From: Ch67 sp041395845
GTDB lineage: Bacteria; Pseudomonadota; Gammaproteobacteria; Pseudomonadales; Ketobacteraceae
DNA length: 64,000 bases
Assembly: GCA_041395845.1 (NCBI GenBank)
Contig: JAWKZS010000015.1
Location: forward strand, 20,814-84,813
Direction: 5' to 3'
This document shows, in pieces, positions 50,203 through 59,104 of this stretch; the first letter of the stretch is position 1; the number at the start of each line of letters is the position of its first letter. The position numbers and the translations under genes are program-made. Below the pieces are notes generated by a model that made no database searches, was not told the origin of the DNA, and worked only from the letters and a program-made list of their open reading frames with translations.

Positions 50203-52075
50203 TGGTGGCTGGCTCCCGTTGGTTGTCGCTGATGGCGTCCTGGGCGAGGGAATTGAAGTAGGCATCCATCACGATGCGGGCAACCGGCGCTGCCGTCGAG
50301 CCTCCGCCGCCCCCGTTTTCCACCAGCACGGCCACTGCGATTTTGGGCTTGTCTACCGGGGCAAAGCCGACAAACAGTGCATGGTCCTTGTGCCAGTCTG
50401 ACAGTTTGCTGGCATCGTAGCTTTCATCCTGCTTGATACCCACTACCTGGGCGGTACCGGTCTTGCCGGCAATGTCGTAAGTGAGGCCTTCCTTGATGCC
50501 GCGGGCGGTGCCGGTGGCGGAATGCACCACGGCCCGCATGGCTGCAATCGTCAGTTCCCAGTTGTTCGGGTCTTTCAGTTCGATCTGCCCCGGCGGTTGC
50601 GCATCAGTGACGGGGGTGCCGCCAATGTTTCTGACCATATGCGGCTTCACCAGTTTCCCGCGGTTGGCCAGAATGGCAGCCGACAGCGCCAGTTGCAGCG
50701 GGGTTGCCAGCATATAGCCCTGACCGATACCGACGATCAGGGTTTCCCCCGGATACCAGGGCTGATTGAGGGCGCCGCGCTTCCAGTTCCGTGATGGAAT
50801 CAGGCCGGGCCGCTCGCTGGGCATATCGATACCGGTGCGCTTGCCGAAACCGAATGGCAGCATGAAATCGTGAATGCGATCGACGCCCATTTTGAACGCC
50901 AGATCGTAAAAATAGGTATCGCAGGATTCCACAATGGCCTGGTGCATGTTCACCACGCCGTGCCCCCACTTTTTCCAGTCCCGGTAGAAGTGGTTGTCGT
51001 TTTCCAGTTTGTAGAAACCCGGGTCATAGATGGAGCGGTTCCAGTCGGTGACCCCATAATACAGGCCGGCCAGCGCGACGATCTGCTTGATGGTCGAGCC
51101 CGGCGGATACTGCCCCTGGATCGCCCGGTTGAACAGGGGTTGGGCGCGGGATTCCTGCAGATCCTTGTAGGTCTTGTAGTCGATGCCGGTGACGAACAGG
51201 TTGGGGTCGAAGCCTGGTATTGATACGAAGGCCAGCACGCCACCGGTCTCCGGTTCGATCGCCACCACGGCACCGCGGCGGCCATCCAGTGCCTTGGCGG
51301 CAGCGATCTGGGTGGGGAGGTCCAGATACAGCATCAGATCCTGTCCCGGTGCCGGATCGGTGCGCTCCAGCACCCGGGTGATACGGCCGCGGGCATCGGT
51401 TTCGATGGTCTGGAAACCAACATCGCCGTGCAGCTGGTCTTCGTAAAACGCTTCGATGCCGGTCTTGCCCACGTGTTCGGTGGCGCTGTAATCCGTTGCG
51501 TCCAGGGTTTTCAATTCGCGTTCGTTGATGCGTCCGACGTACCCCACCGCATGGGACAGGGTTTCACTCCACGGGTAATGTCGTACCAGACTGGCGTCCA
51601 GGGTCACCCCGGGCAGGCGATGCTGATTCACCGCGATGATGGCGATTTCTTCTTCGGTCAGTTTGAATTTCAGCGCCACCGGCGTGTGCGGGCGTTGCCG
51701 TTGTTCCAGGCGTTTGTGGAAACGGTCGATCTGCGCTTCGTCCAGCGCGATCAGCTCACCGATTTTGCTGATGGTGTCATCCACATCCGGACATTGTTCC
51801 TTGATGATGCTGACCGCATAACTGGGCCGGTTGTCGGCCACCAGGGTGCCGTTGCGGTCCATGATCAGGCCGCGGGTCGGCGCAATGGGTTCCACCGTGA
51901 TGCGGTTTTCGTCCGCCATGGTGCGGTACTTTTCGTACTGCATGACCTGCAGATAGAACATCCGGGCGATGAGCACCAGCATCAGCAGGAACACGAAGCC
52001 GAGTGCTACCACGCTGCGGCGGGCGAACACGCGGGTTTCGCGATAGTGGTCTTTGAGGGTTATGGGTTTTGGCAT
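50192..52075 (-). CDS. mrdA: penicillin-binding protein 2, elongation transpeptidase
   Basis: Encodes 627 residues. One N-terminal helix (SVVALGFVFLLMLVLIARM), a dimerisation domain (MDRNGTLVADNRPSYAV) and a transpeptidase domain with SxxK in PPGSTIKQI (about residue 326), SxN as ESCDTYFYD and KTG in IAGKTGTAQV. It crosslinks new lateral-wall peptidoglycan with RodA. Its stop overlaps the rodA start and it begins 4 bases after rlmH. Confidence 0.97.
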   Translation of the reverse strand: MPKPITLKDHYRETRVFARRSVVALGFVFLLMLVLIARMFYLQVMQYEKYRTMADENRITVEPIAPTRGLIMDRNGTLVADNRPSYAVSIIKEQCPDVDDTISKIGELIALDEAQIDRFHKRLEQRQRPHTPVALKFKLTEEEIAIIAVNQHRLPGVTLDASLVRHYPWSETLSHAVGYVGRINERELKTLDATDYSATEHVGKTGIEAFYEDQLHGDVGFQTIETDARGRITRVLERTDPAPGQDLMLYLDLPTQIAAAKALDGRRGAVVAIEPETGGVLAFVSIPGFDPNLFVTGIDYKTYKDLQESRAQPLFNRAIQGQYPPGSTIKQIVALAGLYYGVTDWNRSIYDPGFYKLENDNHFYRDWKKWGHGVVNMHQAIVESCDTYFYDLAFKMGVDRIHDFMLPFGFGKRTGIDMPSERPGLIPSRNWKRGALNQPWYPGETLIVGIGQGYMLATPLQLALSAAILANRGKLVKPHMVRNIGGTPVTDAQPPGQIELKDPNNWELTIAAMRAVVHSATGTARGIKEGLTYDIAGKTGTAQVVGIKQDESYDASKLSDWHKDHALFVGFAPVDKPKIAVAVLVENGGGGGSTAAPVARIVMDAYFNSLAQDAISDNQREPATSEQ

Positions 52076-52078
52076 GAA

Positions 52079-52546
52079 TCAGCGATGGTAAGGATGGCCC
52101 TTTAAGATAGACCACGCCCGATACAATTGTTCCGCAATAAGCACGCGAACCAGGGGATGGGGCAATGTCAGATCCGACAGCGACCAGCTTTCCTGTGCCT
52201 TGGTACGGCACTGGGGGGCCAGACCTTCCGGCCCGCCGATCAGCAGCGCCACATGGTTACCTTGCTGCAGGAGTTTTTCAAGCCGCCCGGCGAGTTTTTC
52301 TGTCGACAGGCGCTGGCCCGGCACATCGAGGGTGATCACGTAATCACTGGGGTGAATTGCCGCCAGCATCTGTTCGCCTTCCTTGTCGGTGATGCGGTCG
52401 ACATCCGCGTTCTTGCCGCGTTTGCCGGCGGGAATTTCCACCAGTTCCAGAGTCACATCCTGGTTCAGGCGTTTGCGGTATTCCTCGAAACCGTCGTTCA
52501 CCCAGCCGGGCATTTTAGTGCCCACGGCAATCAGGCGGATGCGCAT
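52079..52546 (-). CDS. rlmH: 23S rRNA (pseudouridine1915-N3)-methyltransferase
   Basis: Encodes 155 residues. A SPOUT methyltransferase with the trefoil knot sequence LDVPGQRLSTEKLAGRL, VALLIGGPEGLAPQC and LSDLTLPHPLVRVLIAEQ, the RlmH signature. It methylates pseudouridine 1915 in helix 69 of assembled 70S ribosomes. It lies 6 bases after rsfS and 3 before mrdA, one operon. Confidence 0.97.
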   Translation of the reverse strand: MRIRLIAVGTKMPGWVNDGFEEYRKRLNQDVTLELVEIPAGKRGKNADVDRITDKEGEQMLAAIHPSDYVITLDVPGQRLSTEKLAGRLEKLLQQGNHVALLIGGPEGLAPQCRTKAQESWSLSDLTLPHPLVRVLIAEQLYRAWSILKGHPYHR

Positions 52547-52552
52547 GGGCGA

Positions 52553-52900
52553 TTATCCTTGGGCGGAATCCTGCGGGGTCATGCTCCAGAGTTTTTCCAG
52601 ATCGTAGAAGCGGCGGGTGTCCGGCTGCATGACGTGGACGATAATGTCGCCCAGGTCGACCAGCACCCACTCGGAGGCCTCTTCGCCTTCGACACCCAGG
52701 GGCATGAAGCCGTTCTCTTTGACCCGTTCCCGCACCCGGTCAGCGATGGATTTGACGTGGCGGGTCGAGGTGCCGCTGGCCACCACCATCAGGTCGGCCA
52801 CGCTGGTGAGGGGTTTCACATCCAGCACCACGATGTCCTTGGCTTTCATGTCTTCCAGTGCGTCGATCACGACGGCTTTGAGTGTGTTCAGATCAGTCAT
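52553..52900 (-). CDS. rsfS: ribosome silencing factor RsfS
   Basis: Encodes 115 residues from ATG 52900; the upstream extension lies inside nadD. Typical RsfS: AVVIDALEDMKAKDIVVLDV, LMVVASGTSTRHVKSIAD, SEWVLVDLGDIIVHVM and YDLEKLW. It binds ribosomal protein L14 and blocks subunit joining during starvation. It overlaps nadD by 8 bases. Confidence 0.97.
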   Translation of the reverse strand: MTDLNTLKAVVIDALEDMKAKDIVVLDVKPLTSVADLMVVASGTSTRHVKSIADRVRERVKENGFMPLGVEGEEASEWVLVDLGDIIVHVMQPDTRRFYDLEKLWSMTPQDSAQG

Positions 52901-53573
52901 TGGCGGGTTCTGCTTTCCTGTCCTGGTAAAGGTCGTTTTGTTGAATATAGTCCCATACGGCATCCGGTAACAGAAACCGTGGGGAAATGCCCTGGGCCAT
53001 CTGGGCACGCAGCTGGGTGGCCGAAATATCCAGTGCGGTGGAATCATAGACACAGAGGCCGCCGGCTGGAGTCGCCAGCAGGCTGCCGGCATTGGTGCCG
53101 CGCTGTTGCAGCAGCCGGCCTTCCTGGGAATCTGCCGGCGGCAGCGGTGCGCCCGGGCGCTGGGCGATCCACAAGTGGGCCAGCTCCAGAATCTGCGGCC
53201 ACTGATGCCAGGTACTGAACTGGCGGAACGCATCCATGCCCATCAGGAACACGATGCGGGTGTCCGGGCCGTAGTGCTGGCGCAGGTGGGTCAGGGTTTC
53301 CACGCTGTAGGAAGGCCGGTCGCGCTGGATTTCCCAGTCATCCACGACAAAGCCGGGCACACTCTGGCAGGCCAGCCGGGCCATGGTCAGGCGGTGCTGC
53401 GGAGCGGTGCTGGGGGTGGCGCGATGGGGCGGCACGTGACAGGGTATCAGTCGCACCTGTTGCAGACCGAGCTGCACGCAGGCCTCCCACGCCAGGCGCA
53501 GGTGGCCATTGTGAATCGGGTCGAACGTGCCTCCGAGTACGCCGATGGCGTTAACGGCGGACGTGGCCATCAC
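52893..53573 (-). CDS. nadD: nicotinate-nucleotide adenylyltransferase
   Basis: Encodes 226 residues from ATG 53573 (53570 possible), overlapping the proA end by 23 bases. The nucleotidyltransferase signature is GVLGGTFDPIHNGHLRLA with the HxGH motif, and IFLMGMDAFRQF and ISATQLRAQM (the ISxTxxR loop) follow. It adenylates nicotinate mononucleotide in NAD synthesis. Confidence 0.97.
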   Translation of the reverse strand: MMATSAVNAIGVLGGTFDPIHNGHLRLAWEACVQLGLQQVRLIPCHVPPHRATPSTAPQHRLTMARLACQSVPGFVVDDWEIQRDRPSYSVETLTHLRQHYGPDTRIVFLMGMDAFRQFSTWHQWPQILELAHLWIAQRPGAPLPPADSQEGRLLQQRGTNAGSLLATPAGGLCVYDSTALDISATQLRAQMAQGISPRFLLPDAVWDYIQQNDLYQDRKAEPAND

Positions 53574-54804
53574 CCAGAACGATGTATTTCTGCGTGGTCA
53601 GACCTTCGAGGCCAACCGGACCGCGGGCATGCAGCTTGTCGGTGGAAATCCCGATCTCGGCTCCCAGGCCGTATTCGAAACCATCGGCAAAACGCGTGGA
53701 CGCATTCACCATCACCGAACTGGAGTCGACTTCGGTCAGGAAGCGCCGCGCCAGGGTGTAGTTTTCGGTCACGATGGCATCGGTATGCTGGGAGCTGTAA
53801 GTGTTGATGTGGTCAATGGCGGCATCCAGGTCATCCACAACGCGGATGGACAGGATCGGCGCCAGGTATTCGGTTTTCCAGTCTTCTTCCGTGGCCGGAT
53901 GGCAGCTGATGAAGGCTTGGGTGCGATCGCAGCCCCGCAGCTCTACACCTTTGGCGGTGTATTGATCCGCCAGGGTCGGCAGCACCCTGTCCGCCACGGC
54001 TTCGTGCACCAGCAGGGTTTCCATGGTGTTGCAGGTGCCGTAACGGTGGGTTTTGGCGTTCATGGCGATGGCGATGGCCTTGTCCAGATCCGCTTGCGCA
54101 TCGATATAGACATGGCAGATACCGTCCAGATGCTTGATCACGGGCACCCGGGCGTCGCGGCTGATGCGCTCGATCAGACCCTTGCCGCCCCGGGGCACGA
54201 TCACGTCCACGTATTCCGGCATGGCGATTAGTTCACCCACGGCCGCGCGATCGGTGGTTTCCACCACCTGTACCACGCCGGCAGGCAGGCCCGCGATCTT
54301 CAGGCCGTCCTGGATACAGGTGGCAATGGCGCGGTTACTGTGAATGGCTTCGGAACCGCCCCGCAGTACGGTGGCGTTGCCGGATTTCAGGCACAGGCTG
54401 GCAGCCTCGACGGTCACATTCGGACGGGATTCATAGATGATGCCGATGACGCCCAGGGGCACCCGCATCTTGCCCACCTGGATGCCGCTGGGGCGATAGC
54501 TCATGCCAGTGATTTCGCCCACCGGATCGGGCAGGGCGGCGACCTGCTGCAGGCCTTCGATCATCGCGTCGATGCGGGCCGGGGTCAGTTCCAGCCGGTC
54601 GAGCAGGGCGGCGTCGAGGCCATTGGCCTTGCCGTTGCTCATGTCCTGCTGGTTGGCACTGATCAGTTCGGCGCGCCGGGCGTCAATGGCGCTGGCAATC
54701 GCCAGCAGGGCCTGGTTCTTGACGCCGGTGTTGGCTTTGCCGATAAGACGGGACGCGGCACGGGCCTGCTGTCCCACCTGGGCCATATAGGCTTTTACAT
54801 CCAT
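53551..54804 (-). CDS. proA: gamma-glutamyl phosphate reductase
   Basis: Encodes 417 residues from ATG 54804 (a longer frame to 54903 has no ribosome site). An aldehyde-dehydrogenase-superfamily enzyme of proline synthesis: GVIGIIYESRPNVTVEAASL, LRGGSEAIHSN and the catalytic Cys in RYGTCNTMETLLVHE. It reduces glutamyl-5-phosphate to the semialdehyde with NADPH. It heads the proA-nadD-rsfS-rlmH-mrdA-rodA series. Confidence 0.98.
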   Translation of the reverse strand: MDVKAYMAQVGQQARAASRLIGKANTGVKNQALLAIASAIDARRAELISANQQDMSNGKANGLDAALLDRLELTPARIDAMIEGLQQVAALPDPVGEITGMSYRPSGIQVGKMRVPLGVIGIIYESRPNVTVEAASLCLKSGNATVLRGGSEAIHSNRAIATCIQDGLKIAGLPAGVVQVVETTDRAAVGELIAMPEYVDVIVPRGGKGLIERISRDARVPVIKHLDGICHVYIDAQADLDKAIAIAMNAKTHRYGTCNTMETLLVHEAVADRVLPTLADQYTAKGVELRGCDRTQAFISCHPATEEDWKTEYLAPILSIRVVDDLDAAIDHINTYSSQHTDAIVTENYTLARRFLTEVDSSSVMVNASTRFADGFEYGLGAEIGISTDKLHARGPVGLEGLTTQKYIVLGDGHVRR

Positions 54805-54903
54805 GGAGCGGGAAACCTTTGGGTGAAAACGGAAAGTCGTCGGTAATCGGTCGATTATACCGGGAATGGCCGGGCGAGGCCATGAAGCGGCGTGGCAGTG
54901 CAA

Positions 54904-56370
54904 TCAGTGACAGTATTGCTGCCGGATCCGTACCAGATCGCCATTCTGGGCCAGCTTGAGGAATTTGCTCACCAGATGGGGATCCAGGTGATGGCCGGAC
55001 AGGCGCTGCAGCTCATTGCAGGCTGCTTCTTCGTCCCAGGCAGCTTTGTAGGGTCGATGGGAGCGCAAGGCATCATAGACGTCGACAATGGCGACAATCC
55101 GGGCCGAGAAGGGAATCAGCTGACCCTTGAGACCAAACGGGTAGCCGCTGCCATCGAAGCGCTCATGATGACTCACGGCAATATCAGCGGCATGACGAAA
55201 GAAGGGCTTGTCGCCCAGGATTTCCCGCCCCTTGATCGGATGGATCCGCATGACCTCCCATTCAGGTTCGGTCAGGGGGCCGGGTTTGGTCAGGATGGCG
55301 TCCGGAATGGCGATTTTGCCCACGTCATGCATCATGCTGCTGTAACCGAACTCCCGCGCAGTGCGCTCGTCAATGCCCAGATAGCGCGAAAAGGTTTCCA
55401 CATATTCCCGCACCCGGTTGATATGGTCGGCGGTTTCCAGATCCTTCAGATCACAGGCCAGAGCCAGCTTGTAGATGGCCTCCACATTGGCATCGAACAG
55501 TTCCTGGGTGCGCTGTTCCACCAGATCTTCCAGGGTGGCGCTCAGCTCGATCAGTTCCTGGTTGAGGCGGAACTGCTCCTTGCCGAAATGGCGGGACCGC
55601 AAATGGGCCTGGACGCGGGCGCGCAGTTCTTCCTCGCGAAATGGCTTCTGGATGTAGTCATTGGCACCCTGGTTGAGCAGGTCGAACAGGACCGGTTTTT
55701 CCTGTTCGGTGGTGATGACGATCACCGGCACCTGATCGAACTGGTGATGGGCGCGGATCAGGTTGCACAGTTCCCGCCCATCCATGCGGGGCATGTAAAT
55801 GTCGGCGATGATCAGATCCACGTCCGGATTCTGCTGCAGGGTTTGCCAGGCACTGTTGCCGTCATCGCACAGCACTACATCGCAATGCAGGGAATTCAGG
55901 ACCTGCTCATAAAACTGCTGTAGCGAAGGGCTGTCCTCGGCGACCAGAACCGTGTGACGTTCATCGGGCGCGCGATGCATCAGGGGCGTGTTTTGATAGT
56001 CCAGCAGCACGGCTTTTAACCTCGATTGCAGGAAGGTGGGGGATGAAATTCGGGGAATCAGATCCACGGCACCGGCGGCTTGCGCTCGCTGACGCTCTTC
56101 GGTAGTGGGGCGATCGCTGGTAAGCAGGATGGGCACAGTCGCTGTCTGTTCATGCAGCTGCAATTGGCGGCACAATCGGAAACCATCGTTGTCCGGCTGG
56201 CGCACGTTGATCATGACCACACCGGGATTTGCCGTGAGGGCAGCATTGCGCAGCGCTGCAGGCGATTTGCAGTGGATCAGATCGAACGGCAGTCCGGCCA
56301 GATGGTGTCGGTACAATGTGCCTATATGATCGTCGGGATCACACAGCAGTATGGTTTTCCTGTCATCCAT
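54904..56370 (-). CDS. double-receiver HD-GYP response regulator
   Basis: Encodes 488 residues from ATG 56370 (AGGA 9 bases upstream). Receiver 1 (~1-125) has Asn in place of the phospho-Asp (VVMINVRQPDNDG), so it is probably not phosphorylated. Receiver 2 (~140-260) is intact (VLVAEDSPSL, LIIADIYMPRMDG, IQKPF). The HD-GYP domain is complete: SSMMHDVGKIAIPDAIL, SHHERFDGSGYPFG and VAIVDVYDALRS. It should hydrolyse cyclic di-GMP under phosphorelay control; the partner kinase is not in the window. Confidence 0.93.
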   Translation of the reverse strand: MDDRKTILLCDPDDHIGTLYRHHLAGLPFDLIHCKSPAALRNAALTANPGVVMINVRQPDNDGFRLCRQLQLHEQTATVPILLTSDRPTTEERQRAQAAGAVDLIPRISSPTFLQSRLKAVLLDYQNTPLMHRAPDERHTVLVAEDSPSLQQFYEQVLNSLHCDVVLCDDGNSAWQTLQQNPDVDLIIADIYMPRMDGRELCNLIRAHHQFDQVPVIVITTEQEKPVLFDLLNQGANDYIQKPFREEELRARVQAHLRSRHFGKEQFRLNQELIELSATLEDLVEQRTQELFDANVEAIYKLALACDLKDLETADHINRVREYVETFSRYLGIDERTAREFGYSSMMHDVGKIAIPDAILTKPGPLTEPEWEVMRIHPIKGREILGDKPFFRHAADIAVSHHERFDGSGYPFGLKGQLIPFSARIVAIVDVYDALRSHRPYKAAWDEEAACNELQRLSGHHLDPHLVSKFLKLAQNGDLVRIRQQYCH

Positions 56371-56511
56371 GAGCAGCTGTCCTGGTGTGAAACCAAAAGA
56401 AAGCCGTGCCACCAACAGCGTTTGCTGGCACTTATTCTGACTATAGCGAATTTTCGCCCCCTGTCAGGGGGCGTTAGACGGTTGCTTAGATCGAATGGAT
56501 GTTTTGCGTGA

Positions 56512-57666
56512 TCAGAACCACACGGAAAAGAATAAACGGGTTACGGTGGCGTCGAAACTGTAAAGCGGTTCCTCGCCGGCTGCTGCGGTTGTGGTGCGCA
56601 GATCGCGGAAGTTGTTGTAGTCGAAGTTGATGAAATCCACCATCAGGTTAGCCGAAGCCCGGTCGATCCAGTCACCGGTCCATTGGGGCTTGAATTCATA
56701 GCTGATGCCCAGGCCAAAGGTGGTGTCCGTAAAATCGCTCAGTTCCTTGTCACGGGCCCGGTACTGGAATTCACCTGCCCGGTTGAACAGGTCGGAATAG
56801 AATTCCGCGGCGCTCTGCTTGTAGTAGCGAATGCGCGCTTCGGCGGTCCAGTGTTCCATGAAGGTCTGGATATAGCCGAATTCCAGGTTGTAGCCGTTGA
56901 TTTCCCAGGTGTCGTTGAAGCGGCGGTACTCGAACAGGAAGGCAGCACGGATTGGCAGGTAGTAACGTCCGCGTACCGCGATGGCGTGACTGGTGTGGGT
57001 TTCCGGGTAGAGTTCTGCCTCGTACAGGTAACCGGCAGCCGGGTTTTCGTCATCAATAAGATAGCGTACCGAGCGATACGGATTATTCAGAAAGCCTTCG
57101 TCGGTAATGATGTTGTAATTCAGATTCATGATCAGGTTTTTGGTGACCACCTGGGTCCAGCTGATCTGGTAGTTCTGGCGACGGATTTCCTCGTCGAAGG
57201 TCTCGTCTGTACTCATGCCCACGCTGTCGGCGCCATAGGAATAGCTCAGCGCCAGTGTCGACAGATCACCGAAAAAGTCCTGGCTGATGCCGAAGAACCA
57301 GGTGTTGGCATCGTAATCGTTTTCGGTGCTGGTGGTCATGCCGGCACTGATGATGGTCTTGTTGAGCAGGTAATCACCGCTCAGGGTGTACTCGGTGCGC
57401 TCCTCAGTGTAAGGACTGGCGGTGGTCACCACATCGATGGACGCTGAGGACACCTGATCCACATAGTAATTGGCACTCAGTGACACGTTGTCCGATACGC
57501 TTTTGCGCACCAGCAGCGACGGGCCATCGATGGTCATGCCGCCGCCATCGTACTTGTGATACATGACGTCGGCACGATCCGGTGGCAGCACGGCGGCCCG
57601 TGACTGCAGGGCGAAGAGCAGGCCACACAACAGAATCAGCCAGCTGCGCAGATCAGTTACAGCCAC
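56512..57666 (-). CDS. DUF3570 outer-membrane beta-barrel protein
   Basis: Encodes about 384 residues; GTG 57666 is chosen since a GGAGGT site precedes it and a signal peptide follows (LILLCGLLFALQSRAA); GTG 57702 is possible. The mature part opens VLPPDRADVMYHKYDGGGM, typical of DUF3570, and continues in amphipathic strands ending in a terminal Phe (RLFFSVWF), the outer-membrane barrel signal. It overlaps the DUF4266 gene by 14 bases. The pair recurs in bacterial genomes; function is unknown, presumed outer-membrane partner of an exported redox system. Confidence 0.85.
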   Translation of the reverse strand: MAVTDLRSWLILLCGLLFALQSRAAVLPPDRADVMYHKYDGGGMTIDGPSLLVRKSVSDNVSLSANYYVDQVSSASIDVVTTASPYTEERTEYTLSGDYLLNKTIISAGMTTSTENDYDANTWFFGISQDFFGDLSTLALSYSYGADSVGMSTDETFDEEIRRQNYQISWTQVVTKNLIMNLNYNIITDEGFLNNPYRSVRYLIDDENPAAGYLYEAELYPETHTSHAIAVRGRYYLPIRAAFLFEYRRFNDTWEINGYNLEFGYIQTFMEHWTAEARIRYYKQSAAEFYSDLFNRAGEFQYRARDKELSDFTDTTFGLGISYEFKPQWTGDWIDRASANLMVDFINFDYNNFRDLRTTTAAAGEEPLYSFDATVTRLFFSVWF

Positions 57667-57910
57667 AGCCACCTCCGCCGCCACCTTCCGAACCGCGGGC
57701 ACCTTCGCGTGCCTGATAAACGTGATGCATGTAGACCTGGGCCACCGGATCCCGGCTGAAACTCATGATCGGATCAGCCAGGTTGGTGCGCTCATAGGGT
57801 TTCACCCAAGGCTTGATGCTGCTGCAGCCGGACACCAGCAGGGCGGTCAGGATCAGCAGCACGAATGCGCGCAAGCGTGCAGAATGTCGGGGAATGCGTG
57901 TCGTGTTCAT
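57653..57910 (-). CDS. DUF4266 lipoprotein with Gly-Cys tail
   Basis: Encodes 85 residues. The lipobox is ALLVSGCSS. The core VKPYERTNLADPIM and HVYQAREGARG is the DUF4266 pattern, and the protein ends in GGGGGGCGCN, with two closely spaced Cys. The ATG shares a base with the TlpA stop (TGATG), and the end overlaps the DUF3570 start, so all three are coupled. The Gly-Cys tail suggests metal or haem binding or a disulfide, unproved. Confidence 0.88.
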   Translation of the reverse strand: MNTTRIPRHSARLRAFVLLILTALLVSGCSSIKPWVKPYERTNLADPIMSFSRDPVAQVYMHHVYQAREGARGSEGGGGGGCGCN

Positions 57911-58422
57911 CAGGGTTCCCGGATCAGTGCCCGAATCTGTTTTTCGTAATCTGCCTCATAGCCTGGCTTGTAGCCGCGGTGCAGAAAACGCATGTTGCCC
58001 TTGCGGTCCACCATCACGGTGCTGGGCATGGAATCGACCTTGTACAGTTCGCTCACCTTGTTTTTGGTGTCGAAACCGATGGGAAAGCTCACGGGGATTT
58101 CTTTCAGCATCTTGGCGGCATCCTTCGGATTGGCATCGACGTTGACGCCCAGCACGGTGAAACCCAGCTTGCTGTATTTTTTGTGCAGATCCTCGATCAG
58201 CGGCATTTCCTCACGGCACGGGCCGCACCAGGATGCCCAGAAGTTCACCATCACGACCTCACCCTTGAAGTCGTTCAGCGATAACTGTTTCTTGCCGAAG
58301 GTTGGCAGGGTGAAGTTGGGCGCGGCGCCACTCAGGGTCTGGTTGGCAGCGTGCGTCAGCGGGCTCAGTGTCAGCAGACACAGGCTGAGCGCAGCAAGCA
58401 GTCGGGCAGTTAACGTCATCAT
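57910..58422 (-). CDS. TlpA/ResA-like periplasmic thioredoxin
   Basis: Encodes 170 residues. The signal peptide ends about residue 25 (LSPLTHAAN). The redox motif is NFWASWCGPCREEMP (Cys66/69), and the cis-Pro is in DSMPSTVMVDRKG. TlpA/ResA proteins reduce apocytochrome haem sites or other periplasmic disulfides. Its neighbours (haem-motif proteins and a Cys-tailed lipoprotein) fit that job. It is translated together with DUF4266. Confidence 0.92.
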   Translation of the reverse strand: MMTLTARLLAALSLCLLTLSPLTHAANQTLSGAAPNFTLPTFGKKQLSLNDFKGEVVMVNFWASWCGPCREEMPLIEDLHKKYSKLGFTVLGVNVDANPKDAAKMLKEIPVSFPIGFDTKNKVSELYKVDSMPSTVMVDRKGNMRFLHRGYKPGYEADYEKQIRALIREP

Positions 58423-58441
58423 TCACACTCCTCGATACGGA

Positions 58442-59104
58442 TCAGAAGAACACCGTGATGCTGGTGGTGTACTGCATATTGTGTGCTGAATCCCCACTAT
58501 TGGCCGGGTCGATCTTGGCGACCTTTTCAAAAATCAGATCCTGGAACGTGACGTGAATCGCCAGCCAGTCCAGGGCAATGAAACGGATACCGACACCCGC
58601 ATTGATGGTGAACATGCGATCGTCGGCGAATTCGGTGGTGCCGGCGCCGATCAGCAGGTAAATGTCGGTGTTGAAGGCACTGTTTTCGCCGATGAAGACT
58701 TCACCGGGCAGGGCGTTGAAGCCGAGCGAGGCATTGTAATAGGTCAGATCCGGATCAACGGATGTCGGCAGATTGAGTGATTCATCGAGCCGTTCGGCGC
58801 TGGTCTTGCCCGCCTGGCTGTAGCCGTACTGGCCTTCGATAAACAGGTATTCGGTGACGTGCCAGGCGCCGCGCACGGCGTAGACTTCGTGGGTGCCGAA
58901 GTCCTCGATGCTCATGAATCCGAACGACACACCCAGTTCGATATCCATGCTGTCGATGTCGGCTTCCTTCAGGCCCAGACGCACGATGTTGGGATCGATT
59001 ACCGGCCGCTCGGTAACGGTTTCATCCTCGGCAGCCAGCGCCGGCGCGGTGGGCAGGGCCAGGGTGGCCGCCATCAGAAAAATGCGGAAAAGCCTAGTGT
59101 CCAT
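58442..59104 (-). CDS. outer-membrane beta-barrel domain protein
   Basis: Encodes 220 residues. The start at 59104 gives a good signal peptide (LFRIFLMAATLALPTAPALA); it overlaps the upstream gene by 31 bases, and an alternative ATG at 59074 gives a poor signal. The mature protein shows alternating strands (SMDIELGVSFGFMSIED, FIEGQYGYSQAG, MFTINAGVGIRFIALDW) and ends in Phe-Phe, as in an 8-strand OmpA/OmpW-like barrel. Function is unknown; it is part of the redox cluster. Confidence 0.82.
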   Translation of the reverse strand: MDTRLFRIFLMAATLALPTAPALAAEDETVTERPVIDPNIVRLGLKEADIDSMDIELGVSFGFMSIEDFGTHEVYAVRGAWHVTEYLFIEGQYGYSQAGKTSAERLDESLNLPTSVDPDLTYYNASLGFNALPGEVFIGENSAFNTDIYLLIGAGTTEFADDRMFTINAGVGIRFIALDWLAIHVTFQDLIFEKVAKIDPANSGDSAHNMQYTTSITVFF

